Below, piece by piece: positions 42,794 to 51,182 of a DNA stretch of 64,000 nt; the stretch's first letter is position 1, and every line of letters starts with the position of its first letter. The stretch lies in NCBI GenBank assembly GCA_041391765.1, contig JAWKNJ010000033.1, forward strand, positions 1-64,000, given 5' to 3'. The notes under the pieces were generated by a model. The model did no database searches, was not told the origin of the DNA, and worked only from the letters and a program-made list of their open reading frames with translations. Both the position numbers and the translations under genes were made by a program. Source of the DNA: SHAN690 sp041391765. GTDB taxonomy: Bacteria; Bacteroidota; Bacteroidia; Flavobacteriales_G; Salibacteraceae.

Positions 42794-43549
42794 TTGATTA
42801 CCAAAAATGAAATAAAACGGATTAAGTCACTTCATAGAAAGAGGGGGCGAGACGAAGAGAGGGCCTTTCTTGTGGAGGGTGAAAAAATGGTCATGGAGTT
42901 GCTGAATAGCAGATTTGATGTTCAGGCGATCTACTATACCGAATTAGGCCGCTCGTCTCGATTTGATTCATTCAAAGGCGGACTCGTCACAACTAAGGAG
43001 ATGTCGCAGATTACTGCGCTAGCGACCGCTTCACCTGTGTTGGCCATAGTTTCAAAAACAAAACAAACCTCGGATCAAATTGCCTTGTCACAGCAGAGGG
43101 TTTTGATTTTGGATTCTATCCGCGATCCAGGAAACCTAGGAACCATTATTCGCTCAGCTGATTGGTTCGGGATCAAAACCATCGTTGCCTCTCTTGATAC
43201 AGTGGATGTATTCAACCCAAAGGTTATTCAAGCTACTATGGGAAGTGTGTTTCGAGTTGAAGTTGATTATCAGGAACTTTACCAACTCGCTGAATGGAAA
43301 ATCCGGAATCCAGAATTCAAGTTTTATGGAGCCATGCTTGAGGGTAAACCGAGTAATACATTAAGGACATGTCCCGGTTTCGGAGGACTGATTATTGGAA
43401 ACGAGAGTTTCGGCATTTCCAATGAAATACAAGCATTGATTGATACTCCTGTCACAATCGAACGAATTGGAAAAGCAGAGTCATTGAACGCCTCAGTTTC
43501 TGCAGCTATCCTCCTTTATGAGTGGTGCGGCCTATCCCTCAAAGTTTAG
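42794..43549 (+). CDS. TrmH/SpoU family RNA 2'-O-methyltransferase
   Basis: About 251 residues from the TTG at 42794 (M-ITKNEIKRIKSLHRKRGR). The frame is open to a TTG at 42755, but that lies inside a perfect promoter box; there is no ATG nearby. An N-terminal substrate-binding domain (RAFLVEGEKMVMELL) precedes the SPOUT domain with its three motifs: DPGNLGTIIRSADWFG, GLIIGNESFGIS and ESLNASVSAAILLYEW. These form the deep trefoil knot that binds S-adenosylmethionine. The target is probably a 23S rRNA or tRNA ribose, not determined here. The 3' end overlaps porT by 18 bases, tail to tail. Confidence 0.9.
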   Translation: MITKNEIKRIKSLHRKRGRDEERAFLVEGEKMVMELLNSRFDVQAIYYTELGRSSRFDSFKGGLVTTKEMSQITALATASPVLAIVSKTKQTSDQIALSQQRVLILDSIRDPGNLGTIIRSADWFGIKTIVASLDTVDVFNPKVIQATMGSVFRVEVDYQELYQLAEWKIRNPEFKFYGAMLEGKPSNTLRTCPGFGGLIIGNESFGISNEIQALIDTPVTIERIGKAESLNASVSAAILLYEWCGLSLKV

Positions 43550-44281
43550 GGAAAAGATAAAAATTCTAGAATGCAGATCCGTAACGGGAGCTGAATAGAT
43601 GGTGTTTTCTTGCTTAATGATATTGTTTACACCATAGCTAAACTTTAGCTCCGGTGAAAACTTGAAGTATTCTAGAAAGAAATCAAATCCGAATCCAACT
43701 TCTATATTGTAATTCTGAGGCTTAAGTTTTACAATTAACTCTCCAGCCTGGTCCACCGTATTATCAGCATTTTGTTGTGAGGCTAAATCAAAGCTGTAGC
43801 TAAACCCGGTCATAACGTAGTGTGCAAAATTGTTAATACGCTGAGAACGGTATTTCAACAAAACTGGGGCTTCTATGAAAGTAGACTCTATCGTCTTCAC
43901 TTTTGGAATTGTTTGTCCGTAAAATGTGTATTCGAGGTTTCTAGATGCAAATGCGATACCCGGAGTGAATCGTAGTCCAAAGTAAGGTCCGGCATGAAGT
44001 TCACTCACCACGTGGATAATGAATCCGGGCTGTTTTACTACCTCGAGTTTTATTAGTGAATCTGATTTTGTGAGGTCGTTGCTAATCCCAAAACCATTTT
44101 GGCTCAATCCAAGTTGAAAGCCAAAGTGGACCCACTTGTTGTCAAACTTTGGCAAGTTCTCTGGTTTTTCCCGCTGAGCTAGAACCAAATTTGGCAAGAC
44201 ACAAATGCCAAGTATCCCTATTAAATGCTTGAATCTCACGCAGCAAAAGAACGAAAGACCATTCGTTTTATTTCTCTGCAA
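43532..44281 (-). CDS. porT: T9SS component PorT/SprT (outer-membrane beta-barrel)
   Basis: 249 residues. The signal peptide is in residues 14-36 (FKHLIGILGICVLPNLVLAQ). The mature part is a small barrel with PGFIIHVVSELHAGPYFGLR, FIEAPVLLKYRSQR and NIEVGFGFDFFLEYFKFSPE, the pattern of PorT/SprT, which is required for T9SS export and gliding. Its start overlaps the end of ubiE by 14 bases; the ubiE-porT pair is a conserved neighbourhood in flavobacteria. It ends against the convergent methyltransferase gene. Identification rests on sequence pattern and context. Confidence 0.85.
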   Translation of the reverse strand: MQRNKTNGLSFFCCVRFKHLIGILGICVLPNLVLAQREKPENLPKFDNKWVHFGFQLGLSQNGFGISNDLTKSDSLIKLEVVKQPGFIIHVVSELHAGPYFGLRFTPGIAFASRNLEYTFYGQTIPKVKTIESTFIEAPVLLKYRSQRINNFAHYVMTGFSYSFDLASQQNADNTVDQAGELIVKLKPQNYNIEVGFGFDFFLEYFKFSPELKFSYGVNNIIKQENTIYSAPVTDLHSRIFIFSLNFEG

Positions 44282-45002
44282 AATAGATGGTAGCGATTCC
44301 GAACGTCAACCGGTATTCATCCACCTTCGAGAAACCAACAGACTTGAGAATGTCAACGAATTCACTGCCTTCGGGAAATGCGTTTACGGATTCAGGAAGG
44401 TATGTATATGCTCTTGAATCTTTAGAAATGGATTTACCAATAAAAGGGAGAATAACTTTGAAGTAGAAATTGTAGAGCTGTTTCCAAGGAACCATTCTAG
44501 GCTTGGAAAACTCTAATATGGCAACCGGATATCCTGGCTTGAGTACCCTGTTGATTTCCCCAAGTCCGGCTCGAAGGTTTTCGAAGTTTCTTACTCCAAA
44601 CGCTACTGTCACGGCTTCAAACACATCCGATGGAGAGTCGATTTGCTCTGCATCGCCCAATTCCAATCGAATGCGATCGTCCAATTTCCGTTGGTGAATT
44701 TTGTTTTTTCCAACTTCAAGCATGCCTGCTGAAATATCGATTCCTCTGATGTGCTTGGGGTTAAGTTTGATCAACTCAATTGCGAAATCACCTGTTCCAG
44801 TTGCCACGTCCAAAATCATTTGTGGCTTGAATTTTCTGAGCAGTCTCACCGCTTTTCTTCTCCACAGCTTGTCAATGTTCATGCTCAGCAGATGATTCAG
44901 CAGATCGTATTGGCCGGAAATGTTATCAAACATCTTGGCTATCTGTTCCTTTTTGCTTCCTTCCTGCGAATAGGGCTTTACGTGTTCAGCTTTGTTTTCC
45001 AT
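44268..45002 (-). CDS. ubiE: Demethylmenaquinone / 2-methoxy-6-polyprenyl-benzoquinol methyltransferase
   Basis: 244 residues, a class I SAM methyltransferase that carries out the last step of menaquinone synthesis in this phylum (menG activity). Motifs: MFDNISGQYDLLNHLLS and DKLWRRKAVR at the N-terminus, VLDVATGTGDFAIEL (SAM site), GIDISAGMLEVGK, AFGVRNFENLRAGL and EFSKP. It lies nine bases after trkH and overlaps porT, so it is an inner gene of the five-gene run from 49032 to 43532. Confidence 0.95.
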   Translation of the reverse strand: MENKAEHVKPYSQEGSKKEQIAKMFDNISGQYDLLNHLLSMNIDKLWRRKAVRLLRKFKPQMILDVATGTGDFAIELIKLNPKHIRGIDISAGMLEVGKNKIHQRKLDDRIRLELGDAEQIDSPSDVFEAVTVAFGVRNFENLRAGLGEINRVLKPGYPVAILEFSKPRMVPWKQLYNFYFKVILPFIGKSISKDSRAYTYLPESVNAFPEGSEFVDILKSVGFSKVDEYRLTFGIATIYFAEK

Positions 45003-45011
45003 CAGTTTTAG

Positions 45012-46841
45012 TTACCCTACCATCAGGTGTTCTTCAGGATAAGAGTAGTTTGTTGTAAGGATTTTTCGTGCAAATGCGAAGATGATCGAAAGGGTACCTA
45101 AGCGACCAATGAACATTGATAAAATCAATACCACTTTCCCCGGACTACTCAACATACCAGTGATTCCTGTGCTGTATCCACAGGTAGAGAATGCGCTTAC
45201 CTCTTCGTATAGTAAGTCGATAAAACTCCGATCAGGCATGGCCAGGATGTGTGTTTCCGTAAACGTTAAGATGTAGGTGCATATGACCATTCCTCCGCCA
45301 AATGTGATGAGTACAGTGAATGCCTTAAGCATGTCATCGTTTGGAATGGTGCGACCCAACACTTCAACCTTCTTTTTACCTCGAATAATTGAATACGTGT
45401 TGATGCATATCAATGCAAACGTAGATGTCTTGATTCCACCCGCAGTGGAAAAGGTATTGCCACCAACAAACATCATGAAAATCATCAAGAAAACTGAAGC
45501 GGTGGTTAAAGCGTGTATATCAGCGGTATTTAACCCTGCGGAACGCACGGAAATTGCTTGAAACGTTGCTATGATGGTACTCTCGACAAAGTTATTTTCC
45601 GAAAGCGTGTTGTTCCATTCGGCCACCATGTACAGCACCACACTGATCACGATAAGTATCATGTGAGTTCGAACCGCGAGGATAGTGCTCATATGTGGCT
45701 TTTTCCATGGGTGTTTCATTCGGTCGCGAAGAAGACTTGGTGTAAACAAGTCAAACAAAACGGTAAAACCAAATGCGCCCAAAAGAATGAGGGCAGCAAC
45801 CACTATATGTATCAAATATGCATCTCTTAAAAATACGGCATACATGCCATCAGCTACAGTGGAGAACCCACCGTTGTTAAAGGCAGAAATTGAGTGGAAT
45901 ATGCTGAAGAATATTTTGTCTCCTTCGGCCGAAAAGGGCATGTCAGGAGTAAGAAGCAAGTAAATGAAAAGTGCTCCGACTAACTCAATCACGACACTGA
46001 GTCCGAACACCTTGAAGAGCATGCCTTTCGCATTGAAAAATGAGTCTTTTGTTACGAAGTCTTCCAGGATATCGTCTTGTTTCATGCCGAAACCAGCGCG
46101 GTTTAAGAAAGCAGCCAAGTAGGCAAATGAAACTATGTTCAACCCCCCCAGCTTCATTAGCATCATGATGACAAACTGCCCTTTGAAGGTGAAGTAGGTG
46201 GCTGTGTCCACAGCTGCTAAACCGGTGACACAAGTTGCGCTTACAGATGTGAACAGGGCATCAATGAACGGCATGTTGCCAATGTCCGTTGTCATTTCAG
46301 GCATCATCAGGAGCGCAGTTCCTGCGCCTATGATAACAAGGAATGAAAAAATGAAAATGGTGGAGGGATGAAGCTTGATGTTTGAAATGATGTTGGTCTT
46401 GTCACTGAGCTCAAAGAACACCACTAGAAAAAGATAAAATTGCAGGAACACCACTGACAAAGCACTTGCACTCCCGATGCCCAGTGCATCGAAAATGGAT
46501 TGTACGATGAGTACGTCAAAGAGATTGTACATCACGCCTTCGATGAGAAGGATAAGTACCATGACCCCTTCAAACCAGTTTTGCTTTATAAATTGAACAG
46601 GGGAGAAGTCGTAGAAGATTTTTGCGAAATAGTGGAATACGTAATACCCAAAGGAAAACTCTACAATTACCTGCACCCAGTTATTGGTCCCTTCATCTAA
46701 GTGGAATCCGTGATAGTAAAACAGTGTGCCAATGGCGATGATTGAGACGAAGAACGAGATGACCTTTAATCGCCTTAAACTTCTCTCCTTACTGCTGTAA
46801 ATGAAAAGGTTGATCTTTTCTCTTAGTGACTGAACTGACAC
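45012..46841 (-). CDS. trkH: TrkH/KtrB-family potassium uptake channel subunit
   Basis: 609 residues, longer than the usual 450-500 because of an extra N-terminal part of about 150 residues with several membrane segments. The four pore repeats show filter segments SATCVTGL, FNNGGFST, SVRSAGLNT and FSTCGYSTG, each with the glycine that lines the K+ path. The partner regulator TrkA/KtrA is not adjacent and must be elsewhere if present. The gene lies two bases after rfaE1 and nine before ubiE. Confidence 0.92.
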   Translation of the reverse strand: MSVQSLREKINLFIYSSKERSLRRLKVISFFVSIIAIGTLFYYHGFHLDEGTNNWVQVIVEFSFGYYVFHYFAKIFYDFSPVQFIKQNWFEGVMVLILLIEGVMYNLFDVLIVQSIFDALGIGSASALSVVFLQFYLFLVVFFELSDKTNIISNIKLHPSTIFIFSFLVIIGAGTALLMMPEMTTDIGNMPFIDALFTSVSATCVTGLAAVDTATYFTFKGQFVIMMLMKLGGLNIVSFAYLAAFLNRAGFGMKQDDILEDFVTKDSFFNAKGMLFKVFGLSVVIELVGALFIYLLLTPDMPFSAEGDKIFFSIFHSISAFNNGGFSTVADGMYAVFLRDAYLIHIVVAALILLGAFGFTVLFDLFTPSLLRDRMKHPWKKPHMSTILAVRTHMILIVISVVLYMVAEWNNTLSENNFVESTIIATFQAISVRSAGLNTADIHALTTASVFLMIFMMFVGGNTFSTAGGIKTSTFALICINTYSIIRGKKKVEVLGRTIPNDDMLKAFTVLITFGGGMVICTYILTFTETHILAMPDRSFIDLLYEEVSAFSTCGYSTGITGMLSSPGKVVLILSMFIGRLGTLSIIFAFARKILTTNYSYPEEHLMVG

Positions 46842-46843
46842 TG

Positions 46844-47842
46844 CTATGTGGTGATATTACTAAACTCTTGTTTTAAGGATTTGGCGTCAATCGCCACAAC
46901 ACCGGGAAATTGACAAACCCATCCACCCGCGAGGTTAGATAAGTATGCGATTTCATCCATTGCCAATCCAGTAGCCAAGCCGCAGGCTGCTGTGCTAATT
47001 ACAGTGTCACCGGCTCCGCTCACGTCCGAAATATTTCTCTTGTGAGCAGGAGCGTGATGGTTTTCATTTCCGTTGGTGATGTAAACACCATCGCTAGATA
47101 GTGTGAAAAACGCCATTTCTATTGGCATGATGTCATTCAGAAAACGAAACGCTTGCTCAAGATCGCTGGCTGTGGCTTTCAAATCCTGTTGGTTTAGTCC
47201 ATCCCTTAGTTCTCGCAAATTGGGTTTGAACAAGGTGACTCCCGAATAGGATAGGAAGTTGCGCTTTTTAGGGTCAACGGCCGTTGGAATTCCTTTGGCT
47301 CGGGAAAGTTCTATCACCTTTCCGATCACTGTGGGTGTTATCGTGCCTTTGTCATAGTCTTCGAAAATGATAACGTGTGGGTGTTCAGAGTTTACCAGAT
47401 TGGTAATCCGCTCCAGCAAAGCGATTTCATCATTAGCCTCAATCGGATTAGTCTGTTCTTCGTCCATTCGCATCAATTGATGATTGTTACTCATCAATCG
47501 TGTTTTTACCGAACTAATACGATCGGCACTGCTTCGCACTCCTGAAGTATTGAGTCCTTCATTTGACAAAAGGTTCAAAGTTCTGTTTCCAGCTTCGTCA
47601 GATCCGACCACTGAGCATAGCAGAGGAGTGGCGCCAAGGCCCTTTATATTAAGTGCCACGTTCGCTGCTCCGCCCAGTCGATACTCTTTCGATGAAATGT
47701 CAAGCACGGAAACCGGAGCTTCTGGAGAAATACGGTTAACGGAACCTCTATAGTATGCGTCTAGAATGACATCTCCTATGATGAGCACCTTCAGCTCTTG
47801 GAAGCGGTCAATGGCGTTGAGAATCTTGTTTTTATCCATCAA
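46844..47842 (-). CDS. rfaE1: D-glycero-beta-D-manno-heptose-7-phosphate kinase (RfaE1/HldE kinase domain)
   Basis: 332 residues, PfkB/ribokinase fold, matching only the kinase half of bifunctional HldE. It phosphorylates heptose 7-phosphate on the way to ADP-heptose for lipopolysaccharide. Motifs: VLIIGDVILDAYYRG, RISPEAPVSVLD, LGGAANVALNIKGLG, and the C-terminal PfkB signature DVSGAGDTVISTAACG with the catalytic aspartate. The adenylyltransferase half (rfaE2) is not in the window. The start overlaps the upstream aminotransferase gene by four bases. Confidence 0.9.
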   Translation of the reverse strand: MMDKNKILNAIDRFQELKVLIIGDVILDAYYRGSVNRISPEAPVSVLDISSKEYRLGGAANVALNIKGLGATPLLCSVVGSDEAGNRTLNLLSNEGLNTSGVRSSADRISSVKTRLMSNNHQLMRMDEEQTNPIEANDEIALLERITNLVNSEHPHVIIFEDYDKGTITPTVIGKVIELSRAKGIPTAVDPKKRNFLSYSGVTLFKPNLRELRDGLNQQDLKATASDLEQAFRFLNDIMPIEMAFFTLSSDGVYITNGNENHHAPAHKRNISDVSGAGDTVISTAACGLATGLAMDEIAYLSNLAGGWVCQFPGVVAIDAKSLKQEFSNITT

Positions 47843-49032
47843 GCAAGTTGTTCGATTGCTTGTTTAATCCGTGATATAGCTTTTCGCAAATCGTCTTCCG
47901 AAGCCGCATAGGATAGCCTAACGTATTCATCTGCACCGAATGCCGAACCAGCTACCGTGGCTACATGTGCCTCCTCCAATAAATACATGCACAAATCGGA
48001 GGCACTGTCAATTCTTCTATCGCCAAAGCTTTTGCCAAACAGCGAATCCACCTTTGGAAATAAATAGAAAGCACCTTCAGGATGATTGCAAACCAAGCCA
48101 GGGATTGCACTCAGTCCATCAATCATGATTTGTCTCCGCCTTGCAAATGCATCAATCATAAATTGAACCGCAGAAGGATCTGCTTCCATAGCCGCTTTTG
48201 TCGCCATTTGGCTGATCGTGGATGCTCCACTTGTAAACTGTCCCTGAATTTTGTTGCAAGCCTTTGCAATGGTCTCAGAAGCTGCGATATATCCGATTCT
48301 CCAACCAGTCATAGCAAAGGCCTTTGAAACACCATTTACAGTGATCACGCGCTCGTAAAGTTCAGGAACGGCCGCCAGCGAAAAGTGCTCGCCTTCATAG
48401 CGAATGTGCTCGTAAATCTCATCGCTCATGATGTGCACCTGAGGATGTCGTTTGAAAACTTCAGCCAAAGCCAGAAGTTCGTCTTTAGAGTAAGCACTTC
48501 CAGTAGGATTCGAAGGCGAAGAAAACATGAACAGCTTGGTTTTTGGCGTAATGGCATTTTCAAGCTGCTTGGGCGTGATTTTGAATTGTTGTTCGACTCC
48601 GGCTTTTAGCTCAACTACGTTGCCTTCGGCATACTTTACCATCTCCTTGTAGCTTACCCAAAACGGGGCCGGAATGATCACCTCATCACCAGGATTTACC
48701 AAGCAAAGCACCGTATTCATGATGCTCTGTTTTGCCCCGGTTGAAATCACGATTTGATTAGGACTATATGTCAACCCGTTATCACGAAGTAGTTTCTGAG
48801 CGATAGACTCTCTCACATCCGGAAAACCAGGTACTGGGGGGTATTGAGTAACGTTTCCATTGATAGCTTGTTTTGCAGCCTCTTTTATGAATTCGGGAGT
48901 GTTGAAGTCGGGTTCACCCAAGCTCAGGTTGATCACATCAAAACCTTTCGATTTTAAGTCGCGACTGCGCTGAGACATGGCAATCGTCTCCGATTCGCCA
49001 AGTTGTAGGATGCGGTCTGAAAGTATTGCCAT
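47839..49032 (-). CDS. Pyridoxal-phosphate aminotransferase, class I (aspartate-type)
   Basis: 397 residues, fold type I. The PLP lysine is in VNGVSKAFAMTGWRIGY, close to residue 237. Other signatures: LGEPDFNTPEFIKEAA, TGAKQSIMNTVLCLVNPGDEV, PSNPTGSAYS, SDEIYEHIRYEG, and the C-terminal arginine region VRLSYAASEDDL. This is the aspartate/aromatic aminotransferase group of Bacteroidota (AspC-like); the amino-acid preference is not visible. First gene of the run to porT, with a perfect -7 box 17 bases upstream. Confidence 0.9.
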   Translation of the reverse strand: MAILSDRILQLGESETIAMSQRSRDLKSKGFDVINLSLGEPDFNTPEFIKEAAKQAINGNVTQYPPVPGFPDVRESIAQKLLRDNGLTYSPNQIVISTGAKQSIMNTVLCLVNPGDEVIIPAPFWVSYKEMVKYAEGNVVELKAGVEQQFKITPKQLENAITPKTKLFMFSSPSNPTGSAYSKDELLALAEVFKRHPQVHIMSDEIYEHIRYEGEHFSLAAVPELYERVITVNGVSKAFAMTGWRIGYIAASETIAKACNKIQGQFTSGASTISQMATKAAMEADPSAVQFMIDAFARRRQIMIDGLSAIPGLVCNHPEGAFYLFPKVDSLFGKSFGDRRIDSASDLCMYLLEEAHVATVAGSAFGADEYVRLSYAASEDDLRKAISRIKQAIEQLA

Positions 49033-49049
49033 ACGCTCCGTTAGGCGGG

Positions 49050-49057
49050 CAAAGCTA
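49050..49057 (-). promoter_or_regulatory. -7 box of the aspC-like / rfaE1 / trkH / ubiE / porT run
   Basis: TAGCTTTG on the minus strand matches TAnnTTTG. The five genes behind it overlap or are at most nine bases apart, so one transcript is plausible. Confidence 0.5.
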
Positions 49058-49127
49058 AGGAATTGGGGTTGTCGATTGCCATTGATAAAAACAAACGTTC
49101 AATCAGGAAGAGTAATAAACTTGCAGC

Positions 49128-49664
49128 ATGGAATTATTGGAGGAATTAGTCGAGGCTCTGTTGTTATTGATTCCGGTGGCGGGAGTCGTTGCAGTGGTGT
49201 ACGTAATGTTGACCAAGTACTTTGAAAGTCAGGAGCAAAAGCAGCTGTCCGAGTGGAAGCAGAAGCAAGCCAAGGATTATTTACCTATCCAGATGCAGGC
49301 ATATGAGCGATTGATTTTGTTGATGGAACGCACACATCCTGAGCGATTGGTATTTCGCATTAACAAACCAGGAATGAGCGCAAGGCTGATGAGGGCGGAC
49401 ATCATGAAGCTCATTCGAGATGAGTTTGACCACAATTTGACGCAGCAACTATATATCAGCAATGAAGCCTGGGAGTCGGTTAAAGCAGCGCGTGAGGAAA
49501 CGCTGAAAATCCTAAATCTGGCTGCAGAGCGCACCGACAAGGATGGGTCGAGCATGGAGTTCAGCACGGCAATTCTGGAAATTGTGGGTCAAATGAAACG
49601 GACGCCAACAGATATCGCGATTGATATTCTCAAAGCGGAGTTCAGAAAGAAGTTAAAAGGCTAG
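49128..49664 (+). CDS. Membrane-anchored protein of the DUF7935 type
   Basis: 178 residues. One hydrophobic N-terminal segment (LLLLIPVAGVVAVVYVML) is followed by a charged, largely helical cytoplasmic part with QAYERLILLMERTHPERL and EFDHNLTQQLYIS, a pattern I recognise from a conserved uncharacterised Bacteroidota family (DUF7935). No catalytic motif is visible. The 3' end overlaps meaB by four bases, tail to tail. A near-consensus TAAACTTG (49116-49123) ends four bases before the ATG. The function is unknown. Confidence 0.75.
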   Translation: MELLEELVEALLLLIPVAGVVAVVYVMLTKYFESQEQKQLSEWKQKQAKDYLPIQMQAYERLILLMERTHPERLVFRINKPGMSARLMRADIMKLIRDEFDHNLTQQLYISNEAWESVKAAREETLKILNLAAERTDKDGSSMEFSTAILEIVGQMKRTPTDIAIDILKAEFRKKLKG

Positions 49665-50629
49665 TTGATTTCTCGCAAAAGTTGCAAAGTAGCTTCGAAC
49701 TCGTTGAGCCATCCTTGTTTTAAACCTTCTTCGAGTTTATCAACAACATTTTGGGAGTTTAGATTTCGGAATACGTATTCGTAAATACTTCGTTCAGCCA
49801 TTTTCTGAAAGGCGCGTTCTTGTTGTTGTTTTCTCAACGATTGCAACCAACCTGATTCTTCGATTGTTTTCTGTCTAGCATTCACTGCTTTCCAGCATTC
49901 CGAAATTCCCTCATTGTGTAGAGCAGATGCCAGTAACACCTTTGGTTGCCAGCCGGATTCTGCAGATGGAAAAAGGTGAAGAGCCATTTCGATCTGCTTT
50001 TTGGCTTTTCGAGCCTGATCCAGCAAGTCGCCATCGGCTTTGTTGATCACAATGACATCTGCAGATTCCATGATGCCACGTTTGATTCCCTGAAGTTCAT
50101 CACCCGTTCCGGGCATGGCGAGCATCAGAAAACAGTCTGTGATATTGATGATTTCCGTTTCACTCTGACCAACTCCGACAGTTTCAATAATGATGACGTC
50201 AAATCCTGCTGCTTCGCAGAGTAACATGGTCTCTCTGGTTCGAGCAGCGATTCCACCCAGTGTTCCGCCTGAGGGGCTAGGGCGTATAAAAGCGTGCGGA
50301 TCTCGACTCAGTTCTTCCATCCTTGTTTTGTCACCCAGAATACTCCCTGAGCTTCGAGAGCTACTAGGATCCACTGCCAGCACAGCAACCCTTAAACCCA
50401 ATGATGTGATGTGCTTTCCAAGCTTCTCAATAAAGGTGCTTTTGCCTACTCCTGGGATTCCGGTTATGCCCAGCCGAATAGCATTTTTCCGATGATCATA
50501 AAGCTCCGTAATGAGCTGCATGGCAGCCATTCTATCTTTTTGTTTCGAACTTTCGATGAGGGTGATGGCCTTTGCCAATGCAAGTCGGTCACCTAGTTTG
50601 ATTCCGGAAATTAACGCTGACAAATCCAT
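49661..50629 (-). CDS. meaB: Methylmalonyl-CoA mutase-associated GTPase MeaB
   Basis: 322 residues, G3E-type P-loop GTPase. Walker A is in GITGIPGVGKSTFIEKLG; further motifs are AVLAVDPSSSRSSGSILGDK, RPSPSGGTLGGIAARTRE, IIETVGVGQSE and VINKADGD (NKxD base specificity). MeaB protects and reloads the B12-dependent methylmalonyl-CoA mutase. The mutase genes themselves are not in this window. Length matches the family. Confidence 0.95.
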   Translation of the reverse strand: MDLSALISGIKLGDRLALAKAITLIESSKQKDRMAAMQLITELYDHRKNAIRLGITGIPGVGKSTFIEKLGKHITSLGLRVAVLAVDPSSSRSSGSILGDKTRMEELSRDPHAFIRPSPSGGTLGGIAARTRETMLLCEAAGFDVIIIETVGVGQSETEIINITDCFLMLAMPGTGDELQGIKRGIMESADVIVINKADGDLLDQARKAKKQIEMALHLFPSAESGWQPKVLLASALHNEGISECWKAVNARQKTIEESGWLQSLRKQQQERAFQKMAERSIYEYVFRNLNSQNVVDKLEEGLKQGWLNEFEATLQLLREIN

Positions 50630-50678
50630 TGAGAGTCAAAGAAAGTGAAAGTTCGGGCAGCTGTGGTTAGATAATTAT

Positions 50679-50710
50679 TTGATCCAATCTAGCTGAGAGT
50701 GATGGATCAA
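50679..50710. promoter_or_regulatory. Inverted repeat between meaB and tRNA-Arg
   Basis: TTGATCCA (50679-50686) and TGGATCAA (50703-50710) are perfect 8-bp inverted arms with a 16-bp spacer. It could be an operator or a weak stem. It has no T run. The rest of the interval 50630-50780 shows no gene. Confidence 0.25.
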
Positions 50711-50780
50711 GCCAAATATGTTTTGCTCATTGTGCCTTTTTGCATTTTCGTCTCGCAGGAGCAAGCTCAGCTCATGGAAC

Positions 50781-50810
50781 AAAAAAAGCCATATCGCATT
50801 GCGATACAGC
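50781..50810 (-). terminator. Terminator of tRNA-Arg
   Basis: On the minus strand a stem with GTATCGC pairing to GCGATAT and flanking GC pairs is followed by TTTTTTT. It starts 13 bases past the tRNA 3' end and resembles the tmRNA terminator in stem, loop and flank. Confidence 0.7.
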
Positions 50811-50822
50811 TTCATCACCTAG

Positions 50823-50896
50823 TGATCCGGATTGGATTCGAACCAATGACCTACTGCTTAGAAGGCAGTTGCTCTATCCAGCTGAGCTACCGGACC
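50823..50896 (-). tRNA. tRNA-Arg (anticodon TCT)
   Basis: A 74-nt cloverleaf on the minus strand. The acceptor stem pairs GGTCCGG with CCGGATC (one G-U). The anticodon arm CTGCC TTCTAAG CAG reads TCT for AGA codons. The T arm contains GGTTCGAATCC. The 3' CCA is not encoded. Confidence 0.96.
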
Positions 50897-50903
50897 GGTC
50901 AAT

Positions 50904-50926
50904 AAAAAAGGCCTCAAAAGAGGCCT
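50904..50926 (-). terminator. Terminator between tRNA-Pro and tRNA-Arg
   Basis: On the minus strand AGGCCTC and GAGGCCT form a seven-pair stem with a TTTT loop, followed by a T run. It lies directly behind tRNA-Pro, so the two tRNAs are probably separate transcripts or are partly uncoupled. Confidence 0.75.
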
Positions 50927-50927
50927 G

Positions 50928-51002
50928 TCGGGGTGGCAGGATTCGAACCTGCGGCCTCCTGCTCCCAAAGCAGGCGCGATAACCGGACTACGCTACACCC
51001 CG
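50928..51002 (-). tRNA. tRNA-Pro (anticodon TGG)
   Basis: A 75-nt cloverleaf on the minus strand. The acceptor stem pairs CGGGGTG with CACCCCG. The anticodon arm CCTGC TTTGGGA GCAGG reads TGG for proline. The T arm contains GGTTCGAATCC. CCA is not encoded. Confidence 0.96.
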
Positions 51003-51117
51003 AAATAAAGAACTATGCAGGCTTTTCATCTATAACCTCCCGATCACAATCGGGACGCAATTATCGAGGCGTAGTTTATCCTGACGATAGGAAGGGCTAC
51101 ACCCCGAAATAAAGAAC
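50992..51117. repeat. 22-bp direct repeat of the tRNA-Pro 5' end with an intervening hairpin
   Basis: gctacaccccgaaataaagaac occurs at 50992-51013 (the tRNA 5' end plus upstream DNA) and again at 51096-51117. The 82 bp between them contain a strong hairpin, CCCGAT/ATCGGG near 51039-51054, and no gene. Confidence 0.85.
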
Positions 51118-51146
51118 AAAAAATGCCGCCCTTAAAAAGGACGGCA
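51118..51146 (-). terminator. Terminator of the lipoprotein gene
   Basis: On the minus strand TGCCGTCCTT pairs with AAGGGCGGCA (one mismatch), followed by TTTTTT. It lies 37 bases past the stop at 51183. Confidence 0.75.
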
Positions 51147-51182
51147 AATGTAAGATTTGATTGATAAAGTGCTACACTAAAT

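Noticed and set aside
50699..50982. Two short plus-strand frames with peptides like IGFEPMTYCLEGS and DWIRTNDLLLRRQ
   Set aside because: They are antisense translations of tRNA-Arg and tRNA-Pro, well known as spurious proteins.
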